From contig NC_088937.1 of assembly GCF_033473495.1 (NCBI RefSeq), positions 1,984,001 through 2,048,000 of the forward strand: a stretch of 64,000 nt of DNA. The letters are read 5' to 3'. Position numbers and translations under genes: made by a program. The number at the start of each line of letters is the position of its first letter. Position 1 is the first letter of the stretch. The DNA comes from Cercospora beticola (lineage: Eukaryota > Ascomycota > Dothideomycetes > Mycosphaerellales > Mycosphaerellaceae). Of this stretch, positions 42,969 to 54,280 are shown piece by piece. A model generated the notes under the pieces. That model was not told the origin of the DNA. It saw only the letters and a list, made by a program, of their open reading frames with translations, and did not search any database.

Positions 42969-44147
42969 CTACCCCGTTCTGCTCCATGTCTTGTGCCGTC
43001 CCCAGCTTGCTGAAGTATGAGGCGTGCTTTGAGTGGTCGCTGGAATCAGGGTCAATACTTGTTTGTCGATGGTCGTCGTGATAGGAATCGGCGGTTTGAT
43101 GGTCGTTGTCACCTCTTTGAGATAGGTGTAAAGGGTTCCGTCGATGGTGGTGGACATTATTGGGCGCCGGGTTGTGGAGGGCAGAAAGGTTGGTGGTGCT
43201 GTTGGAGGGGAAAAGGTCGGACTTTGGCCAGAGGTCATAGTGATGAATATGACCGTCTCGGTAGGCGCGGAGGAGGCCGATGAGGAGGTGGTGAGGTTGG
43301 GGGTTGCGGATGGTGGGCTTGGAGGAGTCGGCGGGGGCGACGCCGAACTCGAAGGAGGCGGTGGCGTGGCATCTATCGAAGGAGAGGGATAGGAAGGCTG
43401 TGGTGGGGTCGTCGGTTTCGATGTCGAAGTCGTGGGTGGCCCTGGTCCGACCACAACTGGCAGTGAAATCACTGACGTGAACGACTCCGCCTGCGTTGTA
43501 GTGGTGCTGGCCGTCGGTGCGTCTGGTTCTCCAGGCGAGGATATCGGGCCTGCGCCCTCACTGGCAGGCTCTCCAGTCGGACTTGGCTGGTCGACATTAC
43601 CCCCTGGAACCGTCACCGTCCTCTCGACCGTCTGCGTACTCACACTCGCCTCTTTGGGAGCTTCAGGACCACCGTAACAGTACCCTTCCGCCCGACACGC
43701 TGCTCCGCCATCAGCACTCAACAAGACGCCATCGTCCAGCTGGCACGGCGCTCCTCCTGTATTATCGCACATCTTAAACCCCTTCGGCGACCAGCCCAAC
43801 CACGCCTGAGCCAGCGTCCTCGTGACCTTGCACTTGACCCACGCTTCACCTCTCTCGGCCGACTTCATCAGTTCATCTGTGCATTTTGCGATGACTGCCG
43901 TGGCTCTCAGACGACCACGTGTGAATTTTTGGCTGAATTGCCAGGTTGCACCGCCGCATTCCCAGCCATCGCCGTTCCAGTGGTCGGTGTTGCCTTTGCC
44001 GGACCAGTCGGCGTGCATCTCGTCGATGCATGCTAAGAGCGCTGTCCCATTTGTCTTTTTCGGTACGCCGTGCCAGAGCTTCATCTTCAGGCTGGCGGCG
44101 GGTGAGACTGCTGTGAGGAAGATGAGGAGGAGGCGCTTGAGATTCAT
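42969..44147 (-). CDS. Secreted Cys-containing protein with mucin-like Ser/Thr/Pro tail
   Basis: 392 residues, one exon. A signal peptide is obvious (MNLKRLLLIFLTAVSPAAS). The mature N-terminal part (about 20-170) has eight or so Cys (LLACIDEMHAD, GWECGGATWQ, VIAKCTDEL, VKCKVTR, KMCDNTGGAPCQ, AACRAEGYCYGG), with no family I can name. From about 175 to the end it is almost only Ser, Thr and Pro (SSASPPPTPPSPPSATPN, TTTIKPPIPITTTIDK), as expected for heavy O-mannosylation. No GPI signal is apparent at the end. It is probably cell-wall associated or released; an effector-like or adhesive role is speculation. Confidence 0.8.
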   Translation of the reverse strand: MNLKRLLLIFLTAVSPAASLKMKLWHGVPKKTNGTALLACIDEMHADWSGKGNTDHWNGDGWECGGATWQFSQKFTRGRLRATAVIAKCTDELMKSAERGEAWVKCKVTRTLAQAWLGWSPKGFKMCDNTGGAPCQLDDGVLLSADGGAACRAEGYCYGGPEAPKEASVSTQTVERTVTVPGGNVDQPSPTGEPASEGAGPISSPGEPDAPTASTTTTQAESFTSVISLPVVVGPGPPTTSTSKPTTPPQPSYPSPSIDATPPPPSSSASPPPTPPSPPSATPNLTTSSSASSAPTETVIFITMTSGQSPTFSPPTAPPTFLPSTTRRPIMSTTIDGTLYTYLKEVTTTIKPPIPITTTIDKQVLTLIPATTQSTPHTSASWGRHKTWSRTG

Positions 44148-45064
44148 GATTGCGGCGCTTGCTTGTTGTGGTACAAGATTGGTCTCGAAGAAGGGTTTGA
44201 GATATGAAGGGAGGTCAGTTGGTTGTAAAAGATTTGTGGAGAGGTACCAGGTGGCATTTTTTGCGAGTCGAAAATGTTATTGGGTGGTGCTGGATTGGTC
44301 TTCAACTTTTGACTTTCGTGGGGCCGCAGACTCACATGTCGCCTGTATTTCAACACGGAAAGCAACTCATCGAATGGACTGTGGTGCACAACCGCAACCA
44401 ATCTCGACGTATGCGAGTTGTGAACCATTCCGAGTTGTGCGGTTCTCATGTAAAGACCAGTGAGTGATGTATCTTGTAAAACTTCGCTCATCCTATCACA
44501 GTGCTCGTTACTTAGCTTCCAGGCTACTTTTGCAGTCGGATGTTATACAGTAACAAATAGCATGATTGAGGCAGAAGGGGAGATGTCGTCTGAAGTGACA
44601 AGGATGGCTTGGTCGTGCTATGTCCGCGTCTTGGCGGTTGGCGGACTTCGATATGGAACGCACCTTCATCCTACCTTTTTTCACGGGAAGTCGTGGCCAA
44701 TATCTCGTTACAGACTTCCCCACGACCCACCTAGCGAGTAACAAGATGTCGAAAATGGTGGTCAAGAAAATGTCGAAGCATGTCAAGCATTTCCTCAGCC
44801 GCACGAACATGCGCCACATCATCTCTGCAGCTGCGGATCAGCCGCAACACGCGATGGATTCACGCCTCTCTATTCTCTTTCATGTTCTACACATCACACA
44901 CGACCGTCTAACATCCTTTAAGATCGGCCGCACATTGTTTTTGGCTCACCGATCAGCTCGTGCGTTGTACATTTGGTCAGCAGCCTCGACATCCAGCTTC
45001 GGACGCGTGCGGGAAGCCGATGAGACAGCCCAACACGCCCTCAGACACAAGACTGCAAGTAGTC
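44148..45064. other. Intergenic / upstream of the CorA-like gene
   Basis: Divergent promoter region of the secreted protein (-) and the CorA-like gene (+). The frame of the CorA-like gene is open back to 44960 with other ATGs (45020). Confidence 0.4.
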
Positions 45065-48000
45065 ATGCGTGAAGGCTATGATGATTACGAAAATGATGCC
45101 GCGTGTACAACAGGCAACGCCTTCACGAAGCGCACCAAAGTTTCTGGCAACAAGAAACGGCTTATCACTAGTACCTCGAATGCAGCAGTTGGCGCCACTC
45201 GCACAAATACTGGCTCTCGCGTGCGTCAAACTCAAGAAGCCTTGCCCACGCGAAATGTGCTCAGACCCTCGAATGCCAACGCCTACCCGACGCGATATAT
45301 TCCCACTTATCCCAAAGTCCATCGCGACCATCTCGACTTGGCGACTCTGCAGTATTACGATCTTCCCTGGGAGTATTCAAAGGCATGGATTGTGATATGA
45401 GCGGAACTGGAAATTTTGATGGCTGACTGCATGATACAGAATGATCCCAATTACTATGTCATTCTCCGCGAAATGGACGCACGGGAGACCGAGATTTTGT
45501 TCGAACATACTAGCCGCCTACGCGCTACTCGAGAACGGCGAAGGTCCCCTGTAGTGCGAATTTATGAACGGGGGCGGCACACTTCGCGGTCCAGAAGTCC
45601 CAGACCTACCTACGTGCGGTGGAGACGATCCCGGACGAGGAGTGATACTAGATCTCGTTCTCCCAGGCGTCGCTCTTCTAGGCGGCGATCACGATCTCGC
45701 AAATCTTCTTCCGAAGGGGACGCTGAAGCCATTGATGTGGAAGCTGGGCGCGAAAGGTCCCGAAGGGAGTCTGGGGAGGGTTTCGATCGGATGCGTCGAG
45801 AGCAAGAACGTCTCGAGCGAGAACGTCTCGAAAAGGAACTCCAGGCAGAGAGGGAACTTCTCAAAAGGGAGCGAGAAAAGACACTCCGTGAGAAAGAACT
45901 CTGGGAATATGCGCGTAAGTCTAATGTTACGCGAGAATCCGACGAGGAAGAGGATGAGAGCGTCGATGAATCATCATCGGATGTTTCAGGATCCGAGTTC
46001 GATTTCGATACCAGCTTCCTTCCCTCGATCAAGACAGACGATTCCATGGACCTTGACGCCCTTTCCGCAGGATCTGGCAATGGAAATTCAGATCACAGTC
46101 ATCCTCGTGGCGAGGCACAGAGGCTCGGTCCAGTGCAAGAGAGGTACATCGTGTCAACAAAATGGCAAGGAAGCACTTTCGACGAAACCGAATTCGGAGC
46201 TGAAATCCAGGTCTTGTCCACTCCTCCCGCGAAGAAAGCTCAACCACCTATGCTTCGCTGGATACATCTAGAGCGTGCAATGCCGTCCTTCGAAGAGTTC
46301 GAATCAGCTGTCCAAAAGCTACTAGTAGTACCCCAAAAGCAGAAGCGGCACGTCAATCAATTGCTCAGGAAACTGCAAAGGAACAACGAGCAGCAGCGCC
46401 AGCAAGGTCGAGAAATGAAGGCGTTTTGCGAAGCCGATGTTGATCTCGAAGAGCGCGGCGCGGAAACTCAACAGACGAGTTCAGTCTGTGCTTTAAGCAT
46501 TCCGTTCTTCAGCTTAGAGAAGTCTCTTGTCGCGCAGATTGCCTCTCTGTCGAGTGGCTCACCAGAACATCCTCCGCGACCGCTAGTACAGACTCATTCT
46601 CGAATGCTGAATGAAGCTCGTGAGCGTGCTCAGGCGGTCACTACACTTCCGTCCACTCCGCAAGGCCACTATCTGCATGTATCACATTTGTGGTGTCTAC
46701 TCGTCAACGACGATACCCTAATCACTTGCAGCAGACCATCCTTGAACCAGGTAGGAAAGGATCTCACATTCGTGAACGGCAGCAAAGAGAAGACTGCGCA
46801 GAACTGGATTGACCTACGTGTTGGAGATTCACGAAGATGGCGACTTCCTGCCAGTACAGTGCACTCAGTGCCCAAGTTTTCCTCGCTGCTTAGCGAGAGT
46901 ATATTGGATTTCATGTTCGAGAAATCCTACGCCGCATTGAAATATCGTGGAAAGCCGGTTGATTACAGTAATTGGGATGGTCTCCTCGATGACAGCTTCA
47001 AGAGTGGCACAGAATTGCATGTGAAAAGAGCTTACCCGAGCTATCGTCGAACGAAGCAATTCGAGACACTCTTCAATTACAAGCATGCGATGGGCTTGTA
47101 CAAGCTTCTGCAAGGCCATGGAAGCGAGGCCACTGGGAGTACAGTCTCAGAGGAGCACGAGCGCTGGCTTACCAACTTGTGGCAAGAGTTCCGGAACATG
47201 AAGATCTGCATGCGTAGTGCCCAAGGCTCTTCAGACGCACTGGCAGGCTTGGCTAAAGGCATGCACCAGTCGCTCTCTTCGGCGAAACACAAAGTAGCTC
47301 GCAGCAGCTACCTGAGTTGTGGCGAAGCAACACTAGAAGACATTCAAGGCTGGCTTAAGCAACAGGAGACCGCCGCTACCGAAGACAATTTGAAGCTCAT
47401 GACGAAAGCCGAACGTCTCGTCCGGCTGCACAAGATACTAATCGCAACCCTGTCCCAAGGTCTCTTCGGATTCTTCTGGCCTATGGAGTTCGATCATGTT
47501 ATTGTACGGAAGTTCTGGGGCGCACGTATGTCTCCCTCTCTTTGATTCATCATTGGCGCGACTGCAGTGTCGAATCCTTGTGCCCGGCAAGATTTGCAGG
47601 CGCTATGTATTCCTGGAACCCATGCTGACTTGAATGGATCGCTTCTAGTGAAAGAGCTGCTAGAAGACGAAACGTTCTATGGAAATGTGCGTCTTTCCTA
47701 GCACATCGGTGTGGCGTTTGCTAACATTGCTCAGGGCATCAGCGACAGAAGGAAGGACATCGAAATGATGCAAGGATTTCTTCACGAACTTTGTGTGATC
47801 GCGTGTTTGAGTTTGTTCTTCCCTTCGCGGCTGCTTTTTCCGGGCTTGACAGCGACCTCTCGAAGCTTCCAGAGCAATTCTACCTGGCCTGGCTGCATAT
47901 TCTTAGTGCATTCACAATCGCTGCAAAGGCCAAGCTTGGGAAAGGCTATTACGATAATTGGGAGGAACCGAACAACCGCTTCCGCAGCGCCAAAGAGGCG

Positions 48001-48920
48001 CTAGAAGAAGGTGAAAAGGCACTGGTCTTGCGTCTGCGAAGAGACGATATAGAGGATTTCGAAGTCTGCTCTTCCCGAGGAATAGTCTCACTCATGCTGG
48101 ACTGTGTGACTCGAGATTTCGTGAATGGCAAACCGGATGTGGCGCAGACGTATAGCGACTATTGCAGACAGCTCGTGAGTCTCATCCTTGTTTGGAAATG
48201 CATACAGTACTGATGCCTGCAAAGGAAGCAAAAATAGTCGCCGACCCACTAACGCGATCTCATCAAGAGACGTTGCGCGGACTACAACAAGAGATTGAAG
48301 CTGTCACCACAATCCTCAATCAGCAGCTTGATGTCTTGAACTCCTTTGAATCCAGCGTCAGAGATCTCGACTGCAATAGCCAGATTCCTGATCTACCTCT
48401 ACTTGGGACGTCTAGACAGGAACTGGTGTTACGTCAATGCAAAGCGCACATCAGCGGCAGGCTGGACCTGTTCGAAGCTTTACAGGGCCGTGCCAGCGAA
48501 CTTGGGGAATGGCACTTGAGCGAAATTCACATTAACAAAGACCGACAAGAGGCTGCTATTTTGGTCTTCACCATCGTGACCATCATCTTCCTGCCACTCT
48601 CGTTTGTGAGCTCCGTGTTTGGAATGAATACCGTGGACATTCGAGACATGGCGCAAGGACAATGGGCATACTGGGCAGCTGCTGCGCCGTTGACAATTAT
48701 TGTCGTTGCTGTGAGTCTTTGGTTTGCAGGCGCTTTCGACAACATCAGCTTCTGGTTCGCGCGTTCGGCAAAAAGAAACAATGCTGGATATCACCAGTTG
48801 CCTGAACCTGCCACATTGAGGACTGAGAAGATCGAGCCGAAGACGTATCAGGATCCAAAAGTATTACTTTCTGCACCTCGGAGGCGGACGACTTATCCTA
48901 CCAAACACTCATACCGCTAG
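45065..48920 (+). CDS. CorA-like fungal membrane protein, apparent 2-base frameshift
   Basis: Exons 45065-45391, 45440-47525, 47568-47686, 47735-48174 and 48225-48920. Around the first intron the protein reads QYYDLPWEYSKAWI then NDPNYYVILREM and ILFEHTSRLR, the signature of large fungal CorA-related proteins. Next comes an Arg/Ser- and Glu/Arg-rich coil region (residues about 145-260) and a globular part with SVCALSIPFFSLE and ALKYRGKPVDYSNWDG. The last exon has the CorA end: two membrane helices with FVSSVFGMNT, the G-M-N selectivity motif. CorA proteins conduct Mg2+ or other divalent ions. Exon 4 is 440 bases where a multiple of 3 is required; the coding signal shifts at TGTGTG (47792-47797), where one TG less gives HELCDRVFEFVLPF. 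About 1,220 residues if joined. Confidence 0.75.
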
Positions 48921-48958
48921 GACCGGCGCTCTATGCGGACTGCTTGCTATCATAATCA

Positions 48959-50866
48959 TCAATTGGCACCGTGTTGCTTCTGCATCTTCTTCTCCTCTTT
49001 CTTGGCCAGCTGCTCCGCTTTATACTGTTCTTCATTGCGCCTCTGAGCTTCGAGACCAACTTCAGTCTCGGTATGCTCAGTAGTGAGCACATAACGCTTG
49101 ACCAACAAGCTGAAGACGAGACCGCCAGCTGCGAACACGGTGTACAATATCCACATGTTCCTGAGCGCAACCGACAATGCCTGCCGCACAAGGTACTTGG
49201 GCGCATCAGCGAGCTGGTTAATGTACGGGATGCTAGCTTCGACTGAGTGGCTCGTGAAGGGTGCAGCAGCCTCTGCGCCCAGCTCGGTGACGAGTGCTGG
49301 AACTTGCTTCTTGAACTCGTTGGTGAAAAGCGCCTGGCCAACGACCAAGGAGATCGAGACACCGAGACCGCGAATGAAGTTGTACGCAGCAGTGCCGGCA
49401 GCAACATCATCCTGGCGAATGTTTGTCTGCAGGGCGACAAGAAGAGCTTGGTAGTTTGGTGCCGTTCCCAAACCCGCCACGATCTGGTAAAGAACGATCT
49501 TGGCCATGTTCGAATCCACACCAAGGTCGATGAAGAGACCAATACCGAGAGTCATCAGGACGAAACCACCGACCATGAAGCCCCAGTAGTTTCCAGTGCC
49601 AGCGATGTAGCCACCTGTCATCGCCGCTCCGAGCGAGGTTGCGACAACGTTGGGCAAGAGGAGAACACCAGACATCAGCGGGCTGCGGCCTTTGACAGAC
49701 TGGAAGTAGAATGGGAGGTAGAAGTACATTCCCATCGAAGCCAGCGCGTGGAAGAACTCAGCGAGCAAAGAAGCCCAATTTGATCGAGCCTTGAACATGC
49801 GGAGTGGCAGGATAGGTAGCTTTGCGAACTTCCACTCGATGGCGACAAATGCGGCAAAGAGCACGATCCCGAAGACGATGAGGCAGATCACCGTGGCGCT
49901 GTCCCATGGGAAAGTGATGCCGCCGTAGTGAAGACCGAAGAGGAAGAGCAGCGTGCCGCCGATCATGGAGAAGGTTCCGAGCCAATCGACGGCCTTGAGA
50001 CCCTGCCAGAATGGCGTGCGAGGAGTCTGCACCTTGAGGAAGAATACAATCACGGCGATCGCGATACCGTCAAGTGGGAGATTAATCCAGAAGCACCTGT
50101 GCAATCACTGTCAGCTTCAATGCTCAAGACACGATTGATCTGCAGAATTACCATCTCCAGGACGCGCCCTGCGTCAGAGCACCACCGACGACAGGTCCCA
50201 AAGCACTAGCAATAGCCCAGACTCCGGAGACGATACCAAGGTACATGCCACGAGTGCGAACACTGAACAAGTCGGCAATGATGACGTCCACCAATGTGAC
50301 CAAACCGCCACCACCAGCACCTTGAATCGCTCGGCCAGCAATGAGCATGCCGATGCTGTTCGACAAGGCCGCGATGAGAGAACCGACGAAGAACACGATG
50401 TTGGCGACGATGAGCGATGGCTTGCGGCCAAAGATGTCTGACCATTTTGCCCATAGACCTGTGCCAGCTGCGTGTGCGAGAAGGTAGGCTGATCCGACCC
50501 AGCTGTAACTTGTCGCTGCTTGGAAGTGTTCGGCGATGACGGGCAGTGCGGTGGCAACGATGCTGGTGTCTAGTGCCGCGAGGAAGCAAGCCAACTGACG
50601 ATTGTTAGGTGTATTCTCGATTGAGGTCAGGACATGATTTCACATACAGAAAGCGCGAACATGATGATGGAGATCTCGGCCTTTGATCGGCCATCGAGCT
50701 GGCCTTGCTCTTCATCTTCTGATGATGTTGATTGTGCGTTTGATGGAGCTTGTTGTTCTTCATTGCTTGTTCGTCCACTCCCACTCTCTGATTTCTCCAC
50801 AGAGACGACACCATAATCCTCTTTCATGACAGTCGAAGCGTCACTTGGCTTATGAGTGGCCTTCAT
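48959..50866 (-). CDS. DHA2-family MFS multidrug/toxin efflux transporter
   Basis: Exons 50648-50866, 50152-50594 and 48959-50096 (599 residues; phases 0 and 2). After a polar N-terminus the first helix carries ACFLAALDTSIVATALPVIA, the hallmark of 14-helix drug:H+ antiporters (DHA2). Further motifs are WAKWSDIFGRKPSLI (MFS loop 2-3 signature), AIQGAGGGGLVTLVDVIIAD and GPVVGGALTQGASWRWCFWI (motif C region, joined across intron 2). About 14 hydrophobic segments can be counted. It should sit in the plasma membrane and export small molecules by proton exchange; substrate unknown. The C-terminus is a charged coil (AEQLAKKEEKKMQKQ). No biosynthetic genes flank it closely, so a role in self-resistance is not supported. 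Confidence 0.9.
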
Positions 50867-51532
50867 CTCGGCGACAAACGACGAGTCGGAAATTGGTATG
50901 GCAAATTTCTTGCTCCGAGAATGGGTTGAATGATTTTCTGGAGGATCACAATGTCCACACCTGCATGGGTGGCGATGCTATATACCGTTCCTATCGCGTG
51001 TTGTTTGGGACATTCTATGGTTCACAGGGTGTGCGATATGGCTGATCTCGGCGAGCGAAGTTGCAGTAGTGCGGCGCGTGGGGCTATAGCAAGAGTGATC
51101 TGCACGCCATCGCGAAGCTTAACGCGTCCTGCAGAGCGGGAGGGCGCGCCACGGACGCTTCCTATTCGCGCCCTGAAAACTCCTACCGCTTTGCGAATTG
51201 TGCGAAGCTCCGGTTTCATCTTTCTGGAGAGAAACTCAGGCGTTGGAGTGCCGCAAATATGTACGACACTTGACTCCGTGGGGAAAGCTTGCAGGAATCA
51301 GAGCTGTGCCGCTCAGAGGCAGCCAGTCCATAGAAGGGCATTCTTGGCAGGGAGGATGTTGACGCCAACCGGTTTCAGGATGAGCTCCAAAGCTTGCCGG
51401 TGATAGCGACTCTCCGGAGGTACCTACAAAGACGACACCTTCCTTCCTTCCTCTCAGCTCTCGCTTACCGGTATCTGCCATCGCTTTCCCTTTCTGAGCA
51501 TCAGCCACCCACACCACTCTGCAGCAACCAGC
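50867..51532. other. Divergent promoter region
   Basis: Between the transporter (-) and the GFA-type gene (+). Nothing coding supported. Confidence 0.4.
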
Positions 51533-52206
51533 ATGCCGACGAAAATCACCAAGACCAAAGCGGCCGTCAAGCCCAAGGTATCGAAGACCGCGGCTGAAGC
51601 TGCCATCAAAGCTGTCTCCGCCACTTCGCGCACCGGACTTCCCACGCCAGATCCTCCCAAACGCGACGAGAAGCTCGAAGTGCATGGAGCATGTCACTGC
51701 GGGTAAGCAAGCCACCATTCTGCACGACTGCACAAGCCTCGTGCAAGCCAGCCGTAGACAAACCGCAGACCCTAACGACATCTCTCAGCTCCATCAAATA
51801 CCAAATGACAATCCCCCAACCCTCAACAGAAACTCCTTTCCAAGTCAACCGCTGCAACTGCAGCTTCTGCCAAAAACTCGGCATGAGCAATTACTACCTC
51901 AACGAACCCGCAACAAACTGGAAACTCCTCGAACCGAACAATAAATCCGAGCTCGCAAAGTATCCGCCCAACGCCAAGAATGGCAGCAAGTATTTCTGTC
52001 GCGATTGCGGGACTCATGTTTATCAAGAAGCTCGATATCCTATGGGCGATCAGATGGTGGACTTGTTTACGGTGAATGCTTTGACGATTGATCAGCCGCA
52101 GGAGGGATTGGATTTGAGTGAGACGAAGATTAAGTATGTGGATATGTTGCATGATAATTTTATGGCGGGGACGAGGGATGTGCCGTGGCCGGGAGGATTG
52201 CCTTGA
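51533..52206 (+). CDS. GFA/CENP-V domain zinc protein
   Basis: Exons 51533-51702 and 51789-52206 (195 residues; GTAAGC donor, CTCTCAG acceptor, phase 2). After a Lys/Ala-rich N-terminal 45 residues comes the domain: GACHCG (Cys54, Cys56) at the splice site, RCNCSFCQKLG, and KYFCRDCGTHVY. These Cys sets bind two zinc ions in glutathione-dependent formaldehyde-activating enzyme and CENP-V. Fungi hold many paralogues with unproven activity; formaldehyde-glutathione chemistry should not be assumed. The rest (MLHDNFMAGTRDVPWPGGLP) is the usual C-terminal end. Confidence 0.85.
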
Positions 52207-52358
52207 TGGGGAGGTGTTGTTTTTGTATGAGTATGGATGTTTTGCTTCTTTTGTTCTTTTATTGTAACATTACAGAAGTTTGCCGTTGCCTGTAACAACA
52301 ACGTAAAAAAGGTACAACAATCAATGGCAATAAGCGTCAATGAAATCAGTACGGAAAA

Positions 52359-54149
52359 TTACTCAGTGCCATCATCCTGGCCGCCCACATCGGGGATGGT
52401 AGCCAAAATCTCTGACACTTGTCGCTCGAGAGTTGCCAGCAACTTTCGCGCAGCCTTGACTCTCTGCTTCCCACCAAACCGTTCAACCTCCTCATCACTC
52501 TTCACCTGATCAAGCAGAAACCTCAACGTCTTCACAATCGGACCAAATATAGTCAAATCACCACTCCCAGCTTCTTCTTGTTCCCTCGCAATGTGCGTAT
52601 CTCTCTCATGCACGAGCATTTTCAACCAATTTTTCCAGTCTGTCGATCTCCTCAAAAAGTGGCCAGCCGTAGCCATTGTCTGCTCTCCTTCTGGAAGTCG
52701 GAAAACAACATGCACAGTTCCAGGTGGCATATAGACTGCATCACCTTTGCGAAAGACTTTGAATAGCCAGTTACCTTCGGGTTTTCCATTTTTGGAAGTG
52801 TCTGTCCATCTTTTGTGCTCTTCGATGGTCGAAGGATGACTGAGCCATGCGAGTCCCATTTCGCCTTCGTGACAGGAGATGTATGTTCCTAGGCACCAGC
52901 GGTCCCAGTGTGGGCCTGTGATGGAGCCAGGATCGGAAATCATGAGTGTGCCTTCGTGTTCTCGTGCGGCTGCTGAGACTTGGAAGAGTTCGTTGGAGGT
53001 GATTTCGTGGTTGTTTCCGTTTCCGTCACAGCATTGGTCGGTCTTCGTCCGCTTGGGGCAATCAGCGGGGCAGATGAGCTCGTCGCTGACTTGGAGAATG
53101 ATGCGGTAGATGTCGCGGAGGAGATTGCAATTCAATGATTGGGCGAAGGTGGGAAGGCATTGCTGAGCCATGGGGTTGAGAATGTCACGTAGATTCCAGG
53201 GATAGCCTTTGTCTTGCTCTCCACTTCCGTCTGACGAGAGGAAGTGTTCTCGCATCTTTTGGACGTTGGGTGTCCTTTCTTTGCCTTGGGAATCATGGAA
53301 GGTGTAATTTTCCAGGGGATCGAGAAACCATGTGTTTAGAGCTTGCTCGATAGGACGACTCGAAGAATCGCAGACGTCTGGGGCTCCGCCTAGGATAAAT
53401 ACGGGGGCACAGATGGATTTCGTTCCTTTGAGAAGGATATGGGCGTCTTCTTTGCTCAGAATATAGGCGTCTAGTTGCTTGCTCTTCGTTTCTCTGGGTC
53501 GTGCCGCTGTGTACTGGATTTTATTGGAAGCAGGCAGAGTCATGCTCTCGAGGAAGGGTAACAAATTGGCGATTTCCTTTCCCCGAAAATTCCTCCTGGA
53601 GAGTTTCAGTGCTTTGAACTGCGCGATGGCTGCGAGCCTGTATGATTCGTCGAGATCTTCGTCTTGCGAGGAATTATCGCTCGAGTCGTCGTCGTCGTCG
53701 TCGTCTTCGTCATTGTCGCCGTCCTCGCCGTCGTCGTCACCGTTGTCATCGGGAGGGGTCGGATCACCGCCTGGACCTTCGTCGCCAGGATCTTCGTCAC
53801 CTGGATCATCATCACCTGGATTTCCATCGCCTGGATTCTCATCGACTGGTCCATCATCACCTGGATCTCCAGCGTAGACCCAACCTCTAGGCAGCTTCGG
53901 CCTTGTGTCCGGCCTCGAAGCTGCCTTGGCTGGCTTTCTGGAAGAAGCAGCTTGATTCGTAGAAGCGGAAGCTTTCGTCTTCGGGGCTGCCTTAGCTCTC
54001 TTCGGTGGAGGTGCAGCAGCTTCGCTCGCAGGAGCCTTTCGCTTTCTGTTGTTGCCAGCGGGCTGCGCAGGTTGCCTGGTCGCTTTCTGCTTGCTTGCAA
54101 GCGCTGCTTTTGGCTGAGCACTCGTGCTCGTCTTCGCCTTGCGTGCCAT
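52359..54149 (-). CDS. JmjC-like protein with acidic Pro-Gly-Asp repeats
   Basis: 596 residues, one exon. Residues 1-90 are Lys/Ala/Pro-rich with KRKAPAS and PPKRAKAAPKTK (nuclear localisation likely). Residues about 93-160 hold a PGDD/PGDE/PGDG repeat running into a pure Asp/Glu stretch. The C-terminal half resembles fungal JmjC/cupin proteins: SDPGSITGPHWDRWCLGTYI offers H-x-D, and GDAVYMPPGTVHVVFRLPEG offers the second His, the usual Fe(II) triad of 2-oxoglutarate oxygenases. MLISDPGS and the preceding Cys-rich ICPADCPKRTKTDQCCDGNG are also characteristic of this fungal group. Substrate (histone or other) is unknown; whether the triad is complete needs an alignment. Confidence 0.75.
   Translation of the reverse strand: MARKAKTSTSAQPKAALASKQKATRQPAQPAGNNRKRKAPASEAAAPPPKRAKAAPKTKASASTNQAASSRKPAKAASRPDTRPKLPRGWVYAGDPGDDGPVDENPGDGNPGDDDPGDEDPGDEGPGGDPTPPDDNGDDDGEDGDNDEDDDDDDDSSDNSSQDEDLDESYRLAAIAQFKALKLSRRNFRGKEIANLLPFLESMTLPASNKIQYTAARPRETKSKQLDAYILSKEDAHILLKGTKSICAPVFILGGAPDVCDSSSRPIEQALNTWFLDPLENYTFHDSQGKERTPNVQKMREHFLSSDGSGEQDKGYPWNLRDILNPMAQQCLPTFAQSLNCNLLRDIYRIILQVSDELICPADCPKRTKTDQCCDGNGNNHEITSNELFQVSAAAREHEGTLMISDPGSITGPHWDRWCLGTYISCHEGEMGLAWLSHPSTIEEHKRWTDTSKNGKPEGNWLFKVFRKGDAVYMPPGTVHVVFRLPEGEQTMATAGHFLRRSTDWKNWLKMLVHERDTHIAREQEEAGSGDLTIFGPIVKTLRFLLDQVKSDEEVERFGGKQRVKAARKLLATLERQVSEILATIPDVGGQDDGTE
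53755..53885 (-). repeat. Tandem coding repeat, PGD units
   Basis: Near-identical 15-base units (CCAGGTGATGATGAT type on the coding strand) encode NPGDG, NPGDD, DPGDE, DPGDE and related pentapeptides, followed by GAC/GAA runs encoding poly-Asp/Glu. It is the kind of tract that changes copy number by slippage. Confidence 0.7.
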
Positions 54150-54280
54150 GGTGCGTGATGATGACTTACAGTTCTCACCAGGAACGCCATCTCTATTTCA
54201 TATACCTGCTTGTAGGCTATTCGAGCTCCTGCGACAATAGCCTCATTTCTTCTGACAGGGGTAGAGACAATGAGATGGGT

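Noticed and set aside
45564..46271. Open frame of 235 codons overlapping the CorA-like gene
   Set aside because: Shifted frame of the Arg/Glu-rich region; no family-like sequence, and the other frame is clearly the coding one.
53664..54158. Val/Ile-rich antisense frame over the JmjC-like gene
   Set aside because: Antisense of Asp-rich codons (GAC/GAT gives Val/Ile), a composition artefact.
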